64,000 nucleotides of DNA from an uncultured Prevotellaceae bacterium (lineage in GTDB: Bacteria > Bacteroidota > Bacteroidia > Bacteroidales > Muribaculaceae). This document shows, one piece after another, positions 27,101 through 34,650 of the stretch. Location of the stretch: contig ONRP01000002.1 of NCBI GenBank assembly GCA_900320245.1, positions 1-64,000 on the forward strand, in the 5' to 3' direction. The translations under genes and the position numbers were made by a program. The notes beneath the pieces are model-generated. The model saw only the letters and a list, made by a program, of their open reading frames with translations, searched no databases and had not been told where the DNA came from. How positions within the stretch are numbered: the stretch's first letter is position 1; the number at the start of each line of letters is the position of its first letter.

Positions 27101-27729
27101 AGTTTGTTGTTGATAAGTGTGAAAAATAGCATGTTCTTGTCATGCTGGATGAGCAGCTGCTTCATCGCTGCCAGCGTCTGCCCGGTGGTCACGAAGTCAT
27201 CAAACACGATGACGTTTGGCTCCTTGGGTAGCACGTTCAGGTCAAATACCGCATTCACGCGCTGGCGTGTCCGGCACAGTGCCACATCCTCATAAAAAGG
27301 AATAGCCAGGGACTCAGCGATGCGCTCACTGATGAGCGTTGCGAAGTTCCTGGCCTTATGCCTGCGCTTTGGCGATGTGCAGATGCACCAGTCGCCCTTG
27401 TCAAGAAAATGGCCTACCGTCTCACGGATGACAGGGACGATGTTTTTGGCGCAGAACTCCACCATGGCAGGGTCGTTCTTGATATCAGTCAAGGTGCGGC
27501 CATGGACCGTCTTCTGCCAGATGGAGATGAAGTTGACATCGCTTCGGCGCGTCAGCCTGAGCCTGAAGGAGAAGTCGCATCGCGCTTCAACCGACTTATC
27601 CCAACCCTTACGCTGTTGCACAGCGAACAGGTCTTTGGCCTCAGGCGGGTTGTCAAGATCATCTAAAAGAGCGGAGAGTTGCGCAGATTCCGGCACATCC
27701 GTCAAGAGCCCATCGGCGTAACTCTCCAT
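27097..27729 (-). CDS. Phosphoribosyltransferase-fold protein (ComF-like)
   Basis: 210 residues. NVIVFDDFVTTGQTLAAM near residue 175 is the PRPP-binding motif of type I phosphoribosyltransferases (acidic pair, then TTG), preceded by CTSPKRRHKARNFATLIS, the other region typical of ComF-like proteins. It lacks the N-terminal zinc finger of ComF. Real transferase activity is not proven. A PRTase-like gene between the capsid and terminase genes is unusual, and the overlaps with its neighbours suggest it is part of the late morphogenesis unit. Confidence 0.7.
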   Translation of the reverse strand: MESYADGLLTDVPESAQLSALLDDLDNPPEAKDLFAVQQRKGWDKSVEARCDFSFRLRLTRRSDVNFISIWQKTVHGRTLTDIKNDPAMVEFCAKNIVPVIRETVGHFLDKGDWCICTSPKRRHKARNFATLISERIAESLAIPFYEDVALCRTRQRVNAVFDLNVLPKEPNVIVFDDFVTTGQTLAAMKQLLIQHDKNMLFFTLINNKL

Positions 27730-27749
27730 CCCTATTTTTCAGATTTTGC

Positions 27750-28568
27750 TTAACCTGCGGTGACGGTCACGGCCACTTCGATTTCCACCGCATCGGCACC
27801 GGTGCCATGGGTGCAGGTGATGGTAGCCGAGCCAGCTTGAACGCCGGTAATGAGACCTGCATCGCTCACGGTAGCCTTGCCTTCAGCTGAACTCTCGAAG
27901 GTCCAGCCTGTGGCGGGGGTCATGGTGAGCTGCTTGGTCGCATTCACCGCCAAACTAACGCTCGTAGGCGTCACGGTGGGAGTTGCGGCGGCATCGGCGG
28001 TCACCTTTGCCGAATAGACGTCACCGTCAGCGGTAACGATCTTACCGACATAGAAGGGTGCGGCCAGCTCGTCGGTCACCTCCACGTTGATGGTGGTGCC
28101 GGCAGGGGTCGTGCCCTGGCCATTGTCCTGGTTGACGGTGGTCAAGGTCGGCCACTTGTCATTGCCGACAACGCGGAAGTTGCCAGCCATGTCCTCAACG
28201 ATGAACACGTTGTCCGAGTTGTTCAGGAAGCCAGCGGCAGCCGTAGCCTCCTCATCAACGCCATTGTGCATGAGCACGAGCTTGTTGAGCTGGGTCTGGC
28301 TGGGCTTTTCGCCCTGGGGCTCGCTGGTGAGCTGAGATTTGTCGGGGTTGATGTCCACATACTGGAAGGTGGCATTCTCCACGAGCTCGAAGTCACCGCT
28401 GTACACGCTCGAGGTGGGACGTCCAAAGGCGTCACGGGTCAAGGTGGGCCACTTCGCAATCAAATTCTTGTTGCAGAAGTAGGCACGGCGACGGATGCCC
28501 GGGTACTGGGGCATACCGTCACACCAATCCAGAGATTTCTGCAGAGCAGATACACATTCTCTTGCCAT
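27750..28568 (-). CDS. Structural protein with C-terminal Ig-like (Big_2) domain
   Basis: 272 residues. The N-terminal 190 residues are of unknown family, with GDFELVENATFQYVDI and VVGNDKWPTLTTVNQ. The last 75 residues form a bacterial Ig-like group 2 domain (VSLAVNATKQLTM, ATGWTFESSAEGKATVSDAG, LITGVQAGSATITC) closely similar to that ending the capsid protein upstream. It directly follows the capsid gene, so it may be a head decoration or tail-tube protein. Ig-like domains on phage particles are known to bind surfaces or mucus glycans; that use here is inference. Confidence 0.7.
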   Translation of the reverse strand: MARECVSALQKSLDWCDGMPQYPGIRRRAYFCNKNLIAKWPTLTRDAFGRPTSSVYSGDFELVENATFQYVDINPDKSQLTSEPQGEKPSQTQLNKLVLMHNGVDEEATAAAGFLNNSDNVFIVEDMAGNFRVVGNDKWPTLTTVNQDNGQGTTPAGTTINVEVTDELAAPFYVGKIVTADGDVYSAKVTADAAATPTVTPTSVSLAVNATKQLTMTPATGWTFESSAEGKATVSDAGLITGVQAGSATITCTHGTGADAVEIEVAVTVTAG

Positions 28569-28603
28569 ATTGATTGTTCAGATTAAAGGTTCAACAATAC
28601 GGT

Positions 28604-29806
28604 TTAGGCAGCCGTAACGGTTACCTTCACAACAATCTCGGTGGTGCCGTTGGTGCAGGTAATGTTTGCAGATCCAGCGGCGACGCCCGTAATCTTACCC
28701 GCGCTGCTGACCGTAGCCTTGCCGGTTGCCGACGAGGAGAAGGTCCAGCCCGTTGACGGGAATACACTCAGGTCATAGGTAGCGTTAGCTGCCAGGGTGA
28801 CCTCCCTGGGCTCGATGTTCGGCTGAACAGCCGATCCACCAGCGATCATAGCCACCTTCAGGAAGCGCTTGTCGTAGGTACGGAAGCCCACACCGAAGAA
28901 CATCTTCGCGTTTACCGTGAAGGTGTCAGCATTGAGGCGCAGTACCTCGAACTTCTCCTCGTCCGATACACCGTCGTAGCCATAGATGACGTTCTTCTTG
29001 GGAGCGATGAACATCACGCCTGTACCAGCGAGACCGTCGAGCGGAGCGAAAGTCATCTTGCGGTTGCTGCCCTCCACGTAGTTCTGTTCGAACTTCTGGT
29101 TGTAGGGCACCGAGGGATGGGTGAGCAGGTAGCCCTCGTTGTAGAGGTCAACGATGGCGGGATCGCAGAACAGGAAGCGCTCCTGGCGGCGCAGTCGGGT
29201 GTCAAGACCATATTCCAGGCCCTTGATAACTTCCACCACGTTGTCCGCAGTGATAGCGTCCGAAATCTGCACCAGGTTGCCGTTGGCGACAGACACCTTG
29301 CCGGAGATGATAGCCGACGAGATCAAGGTGGCGAAGCCATTGAACAGGTCCAGCGTGGTGTTGCCGCTGGCATTGCGCTTAGCTACAGGGAGTGCGAGGG
29401 CGAGTTTCTCGCCGGCGCTTTCCATGATGGTGCTCAGCACGAGCCTTGCCATCTCGCTCTGGGACTGTCCCATGCCGAGCTTGTCGGCATGCTCACCGAG
29501 GAGCGTTTGGATGTAGTCGTTGGGCACGAAGTCGTGGATCATCGAGCCGAAGAAGATCTCCAGCGTCTCGAAGTTGATGGCCGTCGAGCCATCGCCGCGC
29601 TTGTCGGCCACGTAGGGGTAGAACTGGGCCTCACTCTCTACGGTGCCCAGGTGCTGGTTCGTGCGGCAGCCGGGAAGGCCCGTCATGAACTTGGTAGCGT
29701 CGCCCATGGCGAGCACGGGCATCTTCAGGAATACACGTCCCCACTTTTCAGCCGCTTTCTTCCAAGCAGCCTCGTCGGGGGTTACATTGATAAGATGGTT
29801 AGCCAT
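28604..29806 (-). CDS. Major capsid protein with C-terminal Ig-like (Big_2) domain
   Basis: 400 residues. Position right after the protease/scaffold gene, size and high Ala/Gly content fit the major capsid protein. The first 330 residues carry long helices (GEKLALALPVAKRN) and beta segments (RRQERFLFCDPAIVDLYNEG, GLAGTGVMFIAPKKNVIYGY). Residues about 335-400 are an Ig-like group 2 domain (VTLAANATYDLSV, STGWTFSSSATGKATVSSAG, KITGVAAGSANITC), which would project from the shell. The HK97 fold itself cannot be proven from sequence alone. Confidence 0.8.
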   Translation of the reverse strand: MANHLINVTPDEAAWKKAAEKWGRVFLKMPVLAMGDATKFMTGLPGCRTNQHLGTVESEAQFYPYVADKRGDGSTAINFETLEIFFGSMIHDFVPNDYIQTLLGEHADKLGMGQSQSEMARLVLSTIMESAGEKLALALPVAKRNASGNTTLDLFNGFATLISSAIISGKVSVANGNLVQISDAITADNVVEVIKGLEYGLDTRLRRQERFLFCDPAIVDLYNEGYLLTHPSVPYNQKFEQNYVEGSNRKMTFAPLDGLAGTGVMFIAPKKNVIYGYDGVSDEEKFEVLRLNADTFTVNAKMFFGVGFRTYDKRFLKVAMIAGGSAVQPNIEPREVTLAANATYDLSVFPSTGWTFSSSATGKATVSSAGKITGVAAGSANITCTNGTTEIVVKVTVTAA

Positions 29807-29812
29807 GTTGTC

Positions 29813-30178
29813 TTACTTTTTGAGTTGGTTCAACATTTCGCGGGCTTCGCTCACCTCAGCGCAGTAGTCCTGCAGCTGCGAAGGCTCGGCGGCAGCCTGG
29901 TTCTGATTAGTCACCTGCTGAGTGGCTGCGGCGGGCTGTTTGGACAGATCCGCAATCTCAGCATCCTTGGCCACGATCTGGGCCTTGAGGCCTTCGATTA
30001 CCTTGTCGCGCTCCACCATCTGGGTGTGAGCCTCATCAACCTGGCCCTGCAGGGAGTTGATGTGGTTCTCCAGCGTGGTGAGCTGCTCATCGGTCAGCGA
30101 GGCACTACCACCTTCCTCGCACTCGAAGGTCTCGACAGCGAGGATGGCAGCAATAACAGAGAAAAGTTTCTTCTTCAT
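29813..30178 (-). CDS. Possible nested scaffold protein (internal start)
   Basis: In-frame ATG at 30178 inside the protease gene would give a 121-residue coiled-coil scaffold. The 30 bases before it (AACAACTAACCAAGTATTAA, then GCACA) resemble leaders of real phage genes here, for example that before 31371. Lambda and others make scaffold this way. Unproven. Confidence 0.35.
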   Translation of the reverse strand: MKKKLFSVIAAILAVETFECEEGGSASLTDEQLTTLENHINSLQGQVDEAHTQMVERDKVIEGLKAQIVAKDAEIADLSKQPAAATQQVTNQNQAAAEPSQLQDYCAEVSEAREMLNQLKK

Positions 30179-30886
30179 TGTGCTTAATACTTGGTTAGTT
30201 GTTTCCTTGGTTGTGTAGATACCTCTCAAGAATTCCTTGAAGCGGGAGAACATGCCGCGCTCATCGTCATCGTCCATGGGCAGGTTGGGCATCGGGATGC
30301 CCTCGGCTGCCATGAAGTCCTTCACTTCTTCCGTCATTACCGGCTTCTTGTCTTCGGGCAGGTCGGTCACCTCATCGACGAAGCCCCAGTCAAGAGCTTC
30401 CTCGGCGGTGAGCCAGCCGCCCTCTCTCATCAGGTCGAGCAGTTCGGCTTTCTCCTTCTTGCATCGGGCAGCATAGCCACCGGCGATGTTCAGGTCTATC
30501 TTGTTGAGATCTTTCTTGGTCTTCTCACACTCCTGGATGAACTGGTCCAGCTGGTCGGCATTCATCTGGTCCCACACGAGCATGAACTGGCTGCACTTGT
30601 GCACCAGGTACATCGCATTGCGGTCAATCGTGACCGTCTTGGCACCCAGGGAGGCGATGGTGGCAGCGCTCGCGTTCATGCCTTCATAGTGAACGTGCAC
30701 GTTGCCATGACGCTTGAAGGCAGCGCTCACACTCAAAGCCGTGGCGACGGATCCGCCAAGCGAGTTGATGAGCACGTGCACCTCATCGTCCTTATATTTA
30801 TTGAGGACATAATCGACGTAATCGCTGTCAAAATTCCAGCCGCCGACGTAGCCCTTCAGATGCAGATGATAGGTTCTTTTTGCCAT
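29813..30886 (-). CDS. ClpP-type prohead protease with C-terminal scaffold
   Basis: 357 residues from MAKRTYHLHLKGYVGG (a TTG two codons up is the alternative). Residues 1-180 are a ClpP/S49-like protease: LINSLGGSVATAL forms the oxyanion loop, GMNASAATIASLGA holds the likely catalytic Ser73, and MYLVHK the His96. Residues about 237-357 are a Lys/Glu/Gln-rich coiled coil with scaffold character, starting MKKKLFSVIAAILAVETFEC. It lies one gene before the capsid gene in transcription, as in other phages where it cuts the scaffold during maturation. Confidence 0.85.
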   Translation of the reverse strand: MAKRTYHLHLKGYVGGWNFDSDYVDYVLNKYKDDEVHVLINSLGGSVATALSVSAAFKRHGNVHVHYEGMNASAATIASLGAKTVTIDRNAMYLVHKCSQFMLVWDQMNADQLDQFIQECEKTKKDLNKIDLNIAGGYAARCKKEKAELLDLMREGGWLTAEEALDWGFVDEVTDLPEDKKPVMTEEVKDFMAAEGIPMPNLPMDDDDERGMFSRFKEFLRGIYTTKETTNQVLSTMKKKLFSVIAAILAVETFECEEGGSASLTDEQLTTLENHINSLQGQVDEAHTQMVERDKVIEGLKAQIVAKDAEIADLSKQPAAATQQVTNQNQAAAEPSQLQDYCAEVSEAREMLNQLKK

Positions 30887-30948
30887 AATCAATCGAGTTT
30901 GTCACAAAATTAAGCCCTCAAACGCCCTATATAAAAGACTTTAAGGCC

Positions 30949-31371
30949 TCAATTCTCCAGGGGAATCAGCGCTTTATAGCCCTGATATTCCACCGTCACC
31001 GTCGCCACGGCACGGTCACCACCAGGCACGCCGGTGTTGGTTGTGACCTTCACGGTGGGGTAAACGGGTTCACGGCGCCCGATGAGCCACCAGCCGCCAT
31101 TGGCCTGTCGGATCATCCACACGACGCCGGCACGCGGCACGTCCTCGGTGGTCATGAAGGTGAGCGTCACCTTCTCGATCCTGCCGTTATTGCTATGTTC
31201 CTCAACGGCCTGGCAGGTAGGCTCGCCCTCCAATGACACGCGCGTGCCATCGACGAACACTGCAGCGGGAACTCCGGCAAGGTAGCAACTCACCACATCG
31301 GGGGTGATGTCTTCGGGCTTGAGATGTCTGACTTCGACGATGCCCGGCATGTTATAACTGTCCTGTGTCAT
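30949..31371 (-). CDS. Late phage protein of unknown family
   Basis: 140 residues from MTQDSYNMPGIVEVRHLKPE, soluble, beta-rich. TLTFMTTEDVPRAGVVWMIR and NGGWWLIGRREPVYPTVKVT are well-structured segments. It lies between a 155-residue conserved protein and the protease in the same late unit. Perhaps a minor head protein; no motif decides. Confidence 0.6.
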   Translation of the reverse strand: MTQDSYNMPGIVEVRHLKPEDITPDVVSCYLAGVPAAVFVDGTRVSLEGEPTCQAVEEHSNNGRIEKVTLTFMTTEDVPRAGVVWMIRQANGGWWLIGRREPVYPTVKVTTNTGVPGGDRAVATVTVEYQGYKALIPLEN

Positions 31372-31484
31372 GTTGTAGTGCTTAGTAGTTGTTTGTTATA
31401 CTTTGGTTGTTTAGTTGCATTTTGTTGAGGTTTGTTAGATTTACGGTTTGAAATCCACGTTAAAACGTGTTAAAAATCGCGTTT

Positions 31485-31952
31485 TTATCGCTTAGGAGGG
31501 GTTTGACCCTCGCGGTAGGCTTTTCGTTGCCTGAAGAACATCTGGCGGATGGCTTCCCAGGACTTTTCCTCGGGCTCGATGCCGTGCCGCTCCATCCAGT
31601 CATAGATGCAGTCGGTGATGGGCAGCGAGAGCTTCTCCACCTTGTAGAGGTCATTCCACAGCTGGACACGGAACCTCACCATGATCACATGGGTGAGTAC
31701 CTTCCTGGCATACTCACTGAGCACACACCAGTAGGGTGCAGGTTTCGACTTGAAGTCTGGAATCTCGATGGCAATTTGACCATCCTCGCGCAGCTGGGGC
31801 TCTGCTCCCTCCGGCAACTTGTCCAGCTGCATCTCGAGCACATCATTCTCGGCACTCCCACGGGGAAAGCGCACGACGCCGTTAGCGTCGCCCCAGTCAT
31901 GGAGGCACCATTCGCCGAGATACTTCGGTAGTGTCAGGTAAATGATCATCAT
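31485..31952 (-). CDS. Conserved Bacteroidetes phage protein, first late gene
   Basis: 155 residues from the ATG at 31952; the frame runs far upstream but crosses its own promoter and the repeat region, so that part is not coding. ITDCIYDWMERHGIE and WEAIRQMFFRQRKAYRE near the end, and YLTLPKYLGEWCLHDWGDAN at the start, remind me of a protein recurrent in Bacteroides mobile elements, but no function is known to me. The promoter at 31979-31986 makes it the first gene of the late transcript, so a role early in late expression is conceivable. Confidence 0.7.
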   Translation of the reverse strand: MMIIYLTLPKYLGEWCLHDWGDANGVVRFPRGSAENDVLEMQLDKLPEGAEPQLREDGQIAIEIPDFKSKPAPYWCVLSEYARKVLTHVIMVRFRVQLWNDLYKVEKLSLPITDCIYDWMERHGIEPEEKSWEAIRQMFFRQRKAYREGQTPPKR

Positions 31953-31978
31953 AGCGCACAATACTGATATCGATAGCA

Positions 31979-31986
31979 CAAAGATA
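31979..31986 (-). promoter_or_regulatory. Probable late promoter (-7 box)
   Basis: TATCTTTG on the - strand (CAAAGATA on +) with TTGCA about 22 bases further up, 27 bases before the ATG at 31952. Everything from here to the terminator at 23.3-22.1 kb is tightly spaced, so it could drive the head and packaging genes. Confidence 0.6.
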
Positions 31987-32086
31987 CTAATTTCTTCATA
32001 TTCAGGTGCAAGTAACCGAAACAAAAATGTGCAGAACTTTTTATAAAAGTTTCTACGTGGGGGTGCCTTATATATAGAAAAAAACT

Positions 32087-32285
32087 GTGCAGTTGTACGG
32101 GCTACCCATTTTGAAATATTCAATTCGTTGTGCATCAGTGCGTTAACTTCCGCACGATTTTTGCACGATTTTCGGGCCCCGTACAACTGCACTGTACGTA
32201 CAACTCCGCACTTTTTTTTTCGCAAAATCGTGCGCTTGTAACTTGCTGATTTTCGGCAACTTTTCCCACTTCCGTACAACTGCAC
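32087..32285. repeat. Two interleaved iteron-like repeat families
   Basis: CCGTACAACTGCAC occurs at 32179-32192 and 32272-32285 and inverted at 32087-32100, with a diverged copy at 32197-32211. GCACGATTTT occurs at 32152-32161 and 32163-32172 and inverted at 32224-32233. The segment is gene-free, lies 100-300 bases upstream of the late promoter and contains A/T runs. It looks like a set of protein-binding sites: a replication origin or a late-gene control region. Confidence 0.6.
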
Positions 32286-32294
32286 TCTTTTTTT

Positions 32295-32302
32295 TACCTT
32301 TG
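32295..32302 (+). promoter_or_regulatory. -7 box of a + strand promoter
   Basis: TACCTTTG in a T-rich stretch, 10 bases after iteron copy 32272-32285, which occupies the -33 region. It faces the opposite way to the phage operons. Confidence 0.5.
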
Positions 32303-32331
32303 AAACAAGTAAAAAGTAAAAAAATAAATTT

Positions 32332-32499
32332 ATGAATACACCGCCGACTTGGCGGCTGCTTCGAGCCTTGTTTATGTATGGTAATTCGCCAACATTCTCC
32401 TATACATCATCATGCAGGTTCGGGCGTCGGGCCCCGCTCCCCCTCCATCGAAGGCTTGAGCCAGTACAACGGTACCTGTGCACTATGATATTCGCTTAA
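32332..32499 (+). CDS. Possible 55-residue basic protein (+ strand)
   Basis: ATG 30 bases after the -7 box at 32295-32302, ending TAA at 32497-32499. Starts MNTPPTWRLLRALFMYGNSP and is Arg/Pro-rich, with no known relative. A hairpin at 32564-32604 follows, so promoter, frame and terminator form one unit against the direction of the phage operons. It could equally be a non-coding RNA. Confidence 0.3.
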   Translation: MNTPPTWRLLRALFMYGNSPTFSYTSSCRFGRRAPLPLHRRLEPVQRYLCTMIFA

Positions 32500-32563
32500 A
32501 GTAGGGGTCCGGGGTTCCCGACGGGCAGGAGCCCTGGCATAAAACATAAACTCCCGAAAAAGA

Positions 32564-32604
32564 AAAAGGGCCCCGCGTCATCTCGACGCAAGGCCCGGGC
32601 CTTT
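32564..32604 (-). terminator. Terminator of the small-protein operon
   Basis: AAAGGGCC...CGCGTC and GACGC...GGCCTTT form a GC-rich hairpin. On the - strand it is followed by TTTTTCTTTTTC, an excellent T-run, 33 bases after the stop of the 79-residue gene. On the + strand the tail is weaker. Confidence 0.75.
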
Positions 32605-32636
32605 GTTCAAACTAAAAAATGTCAACAAAAAAAATG

Positions 32637-32876
32637 TTACTGTCGCCTGGCCATCGCCCAACCATGTCGGCCATCAGGGCGATACACGATGCGATATCCG
32701 GCCATCTGCATGAGGGTGGCCACCTCGCCCTCTTGGGGCTCTGCCATGTCCTGGAGCTCGCGCTCTATGGCTTCGGTGGTCTTCAATAGCACGTCCGTGC
32801 CATCCTGGGCGGGTTCAAAGTTCTCCAGATAGGCTGCCAATGCCATTGCAGCCGGTGAAACTTGGTTACTGTCCAT
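32637..32876 (-). CDS. Small protein, last gene of the 34.9-32.6 kb operon
   Basis: 79 residues from MDSNQVSPAAMALAAYLENF; a longer frame upstream overlaps the Cys-rich gene and is not needed. A strong Shine-Dalgarno (GGAAGGAGGTGACC) lies before the ATG. Acidic first half, basic end (GRHGWAMARRQ). No family recognised. Confidence 0.65.
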   Translation of the reverse strand: MDSNQVSPAAMALAAYLENFEPAQDGTDVLLKTTEAIERELQDMAEPQEGEVATLMQMAGYRIVYRPDGRHGWAMARRQ

Positions 32877-33003
32877 GGTCACCTCCTTCCTTGTAGTTGC
32901 AGCCCAGCTGGCGGCTGTTGCAGCTCTTGTCGGGGCAGTCACAGCAGGGGATGTTCTTGGCACAGGGCGGGTAGTTCGCCCACTTACACACTTTGCACGT
33001 CAT
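32866..33003 (-). CDS. Cys-rich 45-residue protein
   Basis: Starts MTCKVCKWANYPPC at 33003 behind AAAGGAGGTAAACA. It has eight cysteines in 45 residues (CxxC, then CCDC and two more), likely a small zinc-binding or zinc-ribbon protein. It overlaps the next gene by 11 bases and the previous one by 20. Its stop codon lies inside the following start region, so the two are coupled. Possibly a host-protein inhibitor, as many small early phage proteins are; that is a guess. Confidence 0.65.
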   Translation of the reverse strand: MTCKVCKWANYPPCAKNIPCCDCPDKSCNSRQLGCNYKEGGDHGQ

Positions 33004-33271
33004 TGTTTACCTCCTTTCTTTTTTGGTTCTCCTTCATCATCTCAATATAGGCACCGATGGCGTCATGCAGCACCTCGAGGTCGCTGATGTCATCGAGCCA
33101 GATGGTATCGTCTGGCACGCTCATGCCATTGTCAACGGGGCTATCGATGTGGATGCGGCATGCCACTGGCACGCTCGTGTCATTGACATCGATGCAGCGC
33201 TCTATCGTGATATTGATGTGGCCACGGCCTTCAAATCGGGTGGCCATAATCTTCAATCCGTCCTCGATCAT
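32984..33271 (-). CDS. Small phage protein of unknown function
   Basis: 95 residues from MIEDGLKIMATRFEGRGHIN; AAAGGAGG precedes the ATG. It overlaps the previous gene by 4 bases. Beta-rich with an acidic middle (DDTIWLDDISDLEVLHD) and a helical end. No family recognised. Confidence 0.65.
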   Translation of the reverse strand: MIEDGLKIMATRFEGRGHINITIERCIDVNDTSVPVACRIHIDSPVDNGMSVPDDTIWLDDISDLEVLHDAIGAYIEMMKENQKRKEVNNDVQSV

Positions 33272-33549
33272 ACAGCAACAGCCTCCTTTCCGGCGGGCGA
33301 CATGCCCTTGTAGTCCTCGTTGATAGTCCAATAGTCACCGGTCCAATTATGGAAGCAGCGGTTACCCATGAAGCTGCCCAGGTGGTCCCAGGTGTTCAGC
33401 GGTTCGTTGAAGGCTCGCACATTGATCTGGTGACGCTGGCTGGTGGCCATGGTGTCGCCCATGCGCCGGATCTCCTCAAAGGTGCAGTTGGCGTCGGCCA
33501 CCACCTTGCGCCCATTCAGCAGCTGGAAGTGATATCTCTTGGCACTCAT
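33268..33549 (-). CDS. Small phage protein of unknown function
   Basis: 93 residues from MSAKRYHFQLLNGRKVVADA, preceded by GAAAGGAGGTGCGCG. It overlaps the previous gene by 4 bases. Looks like a small folded protein with several Trp/Phe (TWDHLGSFMGNRCFHNWTGD). No family recognised. Confidence 0.65.
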   Translation of the reverse strand: MSAKRYHFQLLNGRKVVADANCTFEEIRRMGDTMATSQRHQINVRAFNEPLNTWDHLGSFMGNRCFHNWTGDYWTINEDYKGMSPAGKEAVAV

Positions 33550-33824
33550 CGCGCACCTCCTTTCATGTTAAGTTGAGGTTCAATCGTCTCGATGATCCTG
33601 CCAAGAGTCCGCATGGCGTTCTCATGCTTCATCATCATGGTCTGCTGCTTCTCGTCGGCTTCGCCACTATCGTGGATATCCTTATACTTCTCATAGAGTT
33701 TGGCCTCACGCTTGTGCTCACGCTTCAAGGCGGGGAGCATGGCGGCTGCAGTAAGAGCGTCCATCACCAGCTCATAAGAATATGCCTTGGTTGATACCTG
33801 GTATTTTGCACGCCACTTAATCAT
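33546..33824 (-). CDS. Small helical phage protein
   Basis: 92 residues, basic and helical (LPALKREHKREAKLYEKYKD), with GGAAGGAGGTGAGTC before the ATG. Overlaps the neighbours by 4 bases on each side. No family recognised. Confidence 0.65.
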   Translation of the reverse strand: MIKWRAKYQVSTKAYSYELVMDALTAAAMLPALKREHKREAKLYEKYKDIHDSGEADEKQQTMMMKHENAMRTLGRIIETIEPQLNMKGGAR

Positions 33825-34111
33825 GACTCACCTCCTTCCTCATCGGGGACCAGCAGCAACAAGTCATGGCCGGTGGTCACATTATTTCTAACATCACGCT
33901 TGCCATTGAGCGTCCATTGCATGGCTACTTCTTGATCGCCAAATTCAACAAGGCCCACAACAGGGAAGTCTCCCTTGGCATTGAAGACCAGAAGCCTCAC
34001 TTTGCGGAATTCTAAAGTCCTTACTTCGCCCTTGATGACCTCGTGCTTGATATGCCTTGCCATCTTGACATTAAAGGGGATTTCCGTTAACGGCTTTTCA
34101 AACATACTCAT
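33821..34111 (-). CDS. Small phage protein of unknown function
   Basis: 96 residues from MSMFEKPLTEIPFNVKMARH; a second ATG follows two codons later. AAGGAGGTGCTGAGGT precedes it. Beta-rich, ending in acidic EEGGES, whose codons encode the next gene's Shine-Dalgarno. No family recognised. Confidence 0.65.
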   Translation of the reverse strand: MSMFEKPLTEIPFNVKMARHIKHEVIKGEVRTLEFRKVRLLVFNAKGDFPVVGLVEFGDQEVAMQWTLNGKRDVRNNVTTGHDLLLLVPDEEGGES

Positions 34112-34650
34112 ACCTCAGCACCTCCTTCCTCTTGCTGGCGTGCCTGGCGGTTCTGCTCGACGGCTGCCAGGTACTGCTGATGAAGTTCATCAGCCTGGTT
34201 GATGTAGTGCTTGTTGATGGCCCGGCGTTCCTCCTGGTTCTCCTTGCACCGGTTGTCGAAGGCTGCCTCAGCATCATTCAAGGCAGTCACCATCTGACGC
34301 TCAAGGCCAATGACCTGCTTATGCAGGGCCTCGATGCGGTTGGTGAAGTCCTCAAGGTCGCCCATGCCGGTGGTGTCGGCATCGACGCTCAAGGCGTGGC
34401 GCAGGTTGGCCCGCTGATCATGAAGGTGGGCAATCTGAGTCTTGAGGTTGAGGCGGCGCAGGCTGAAATCCTCCTTGATGCGGATGCGCTCCATGCGGTA
34501 GGAGGTCTTGATGATCTTGTGTCGCTCATCCACCTGGGCCAGCTCGTCTTCCTTAGCCTGGCGCAGGTCCTTCAGTTTGCGTGAATACTGAGCCTCGAGT
34601 TGCTGCGCACGCATGGCAGCGTCCGAAAGGATGGGATTGCCGGTCATCAT
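34108..34650 (-). CDS. Coiled-coil phage protein
   Basis: 180 residues, nearly all helical and strongly charged with heptad-like repeats (RRLNLKTQIAHLHDQRANLR, TNRIEALHKQVIGLERQM). Probably an elongated dimer. A good Shine-Dalgarno (AAAGGAGGTGACC) lies before the ATG. It overlaps the membrane-protein gene upstream by 4 bases. Function unknown. Confidence 0.65.
   Translation of the reverse strand: MMTGNPILSDAAMRAQQLEAQYSRKLKDLRQAKEDELAQVDERHKIIKTSYRMERIRIKEDFSLRRLNLKTQIAHLHDQRANLRHALSVDADTTGMGDLEDFTNRIEALHKQVIGLERQMVTALNDAEAAFDNRCKENQEERRAINKHYINQADELHQQYLAAVEQNRQARQQEEGGAEV

Noticed and set aside
31953-32285. N-terminal extension of the 155-residue late protein (266-residue form)
   Set aside because: It crosses the -7 box at 31979-31986 and the iterons, and the translation is unlike any domain.
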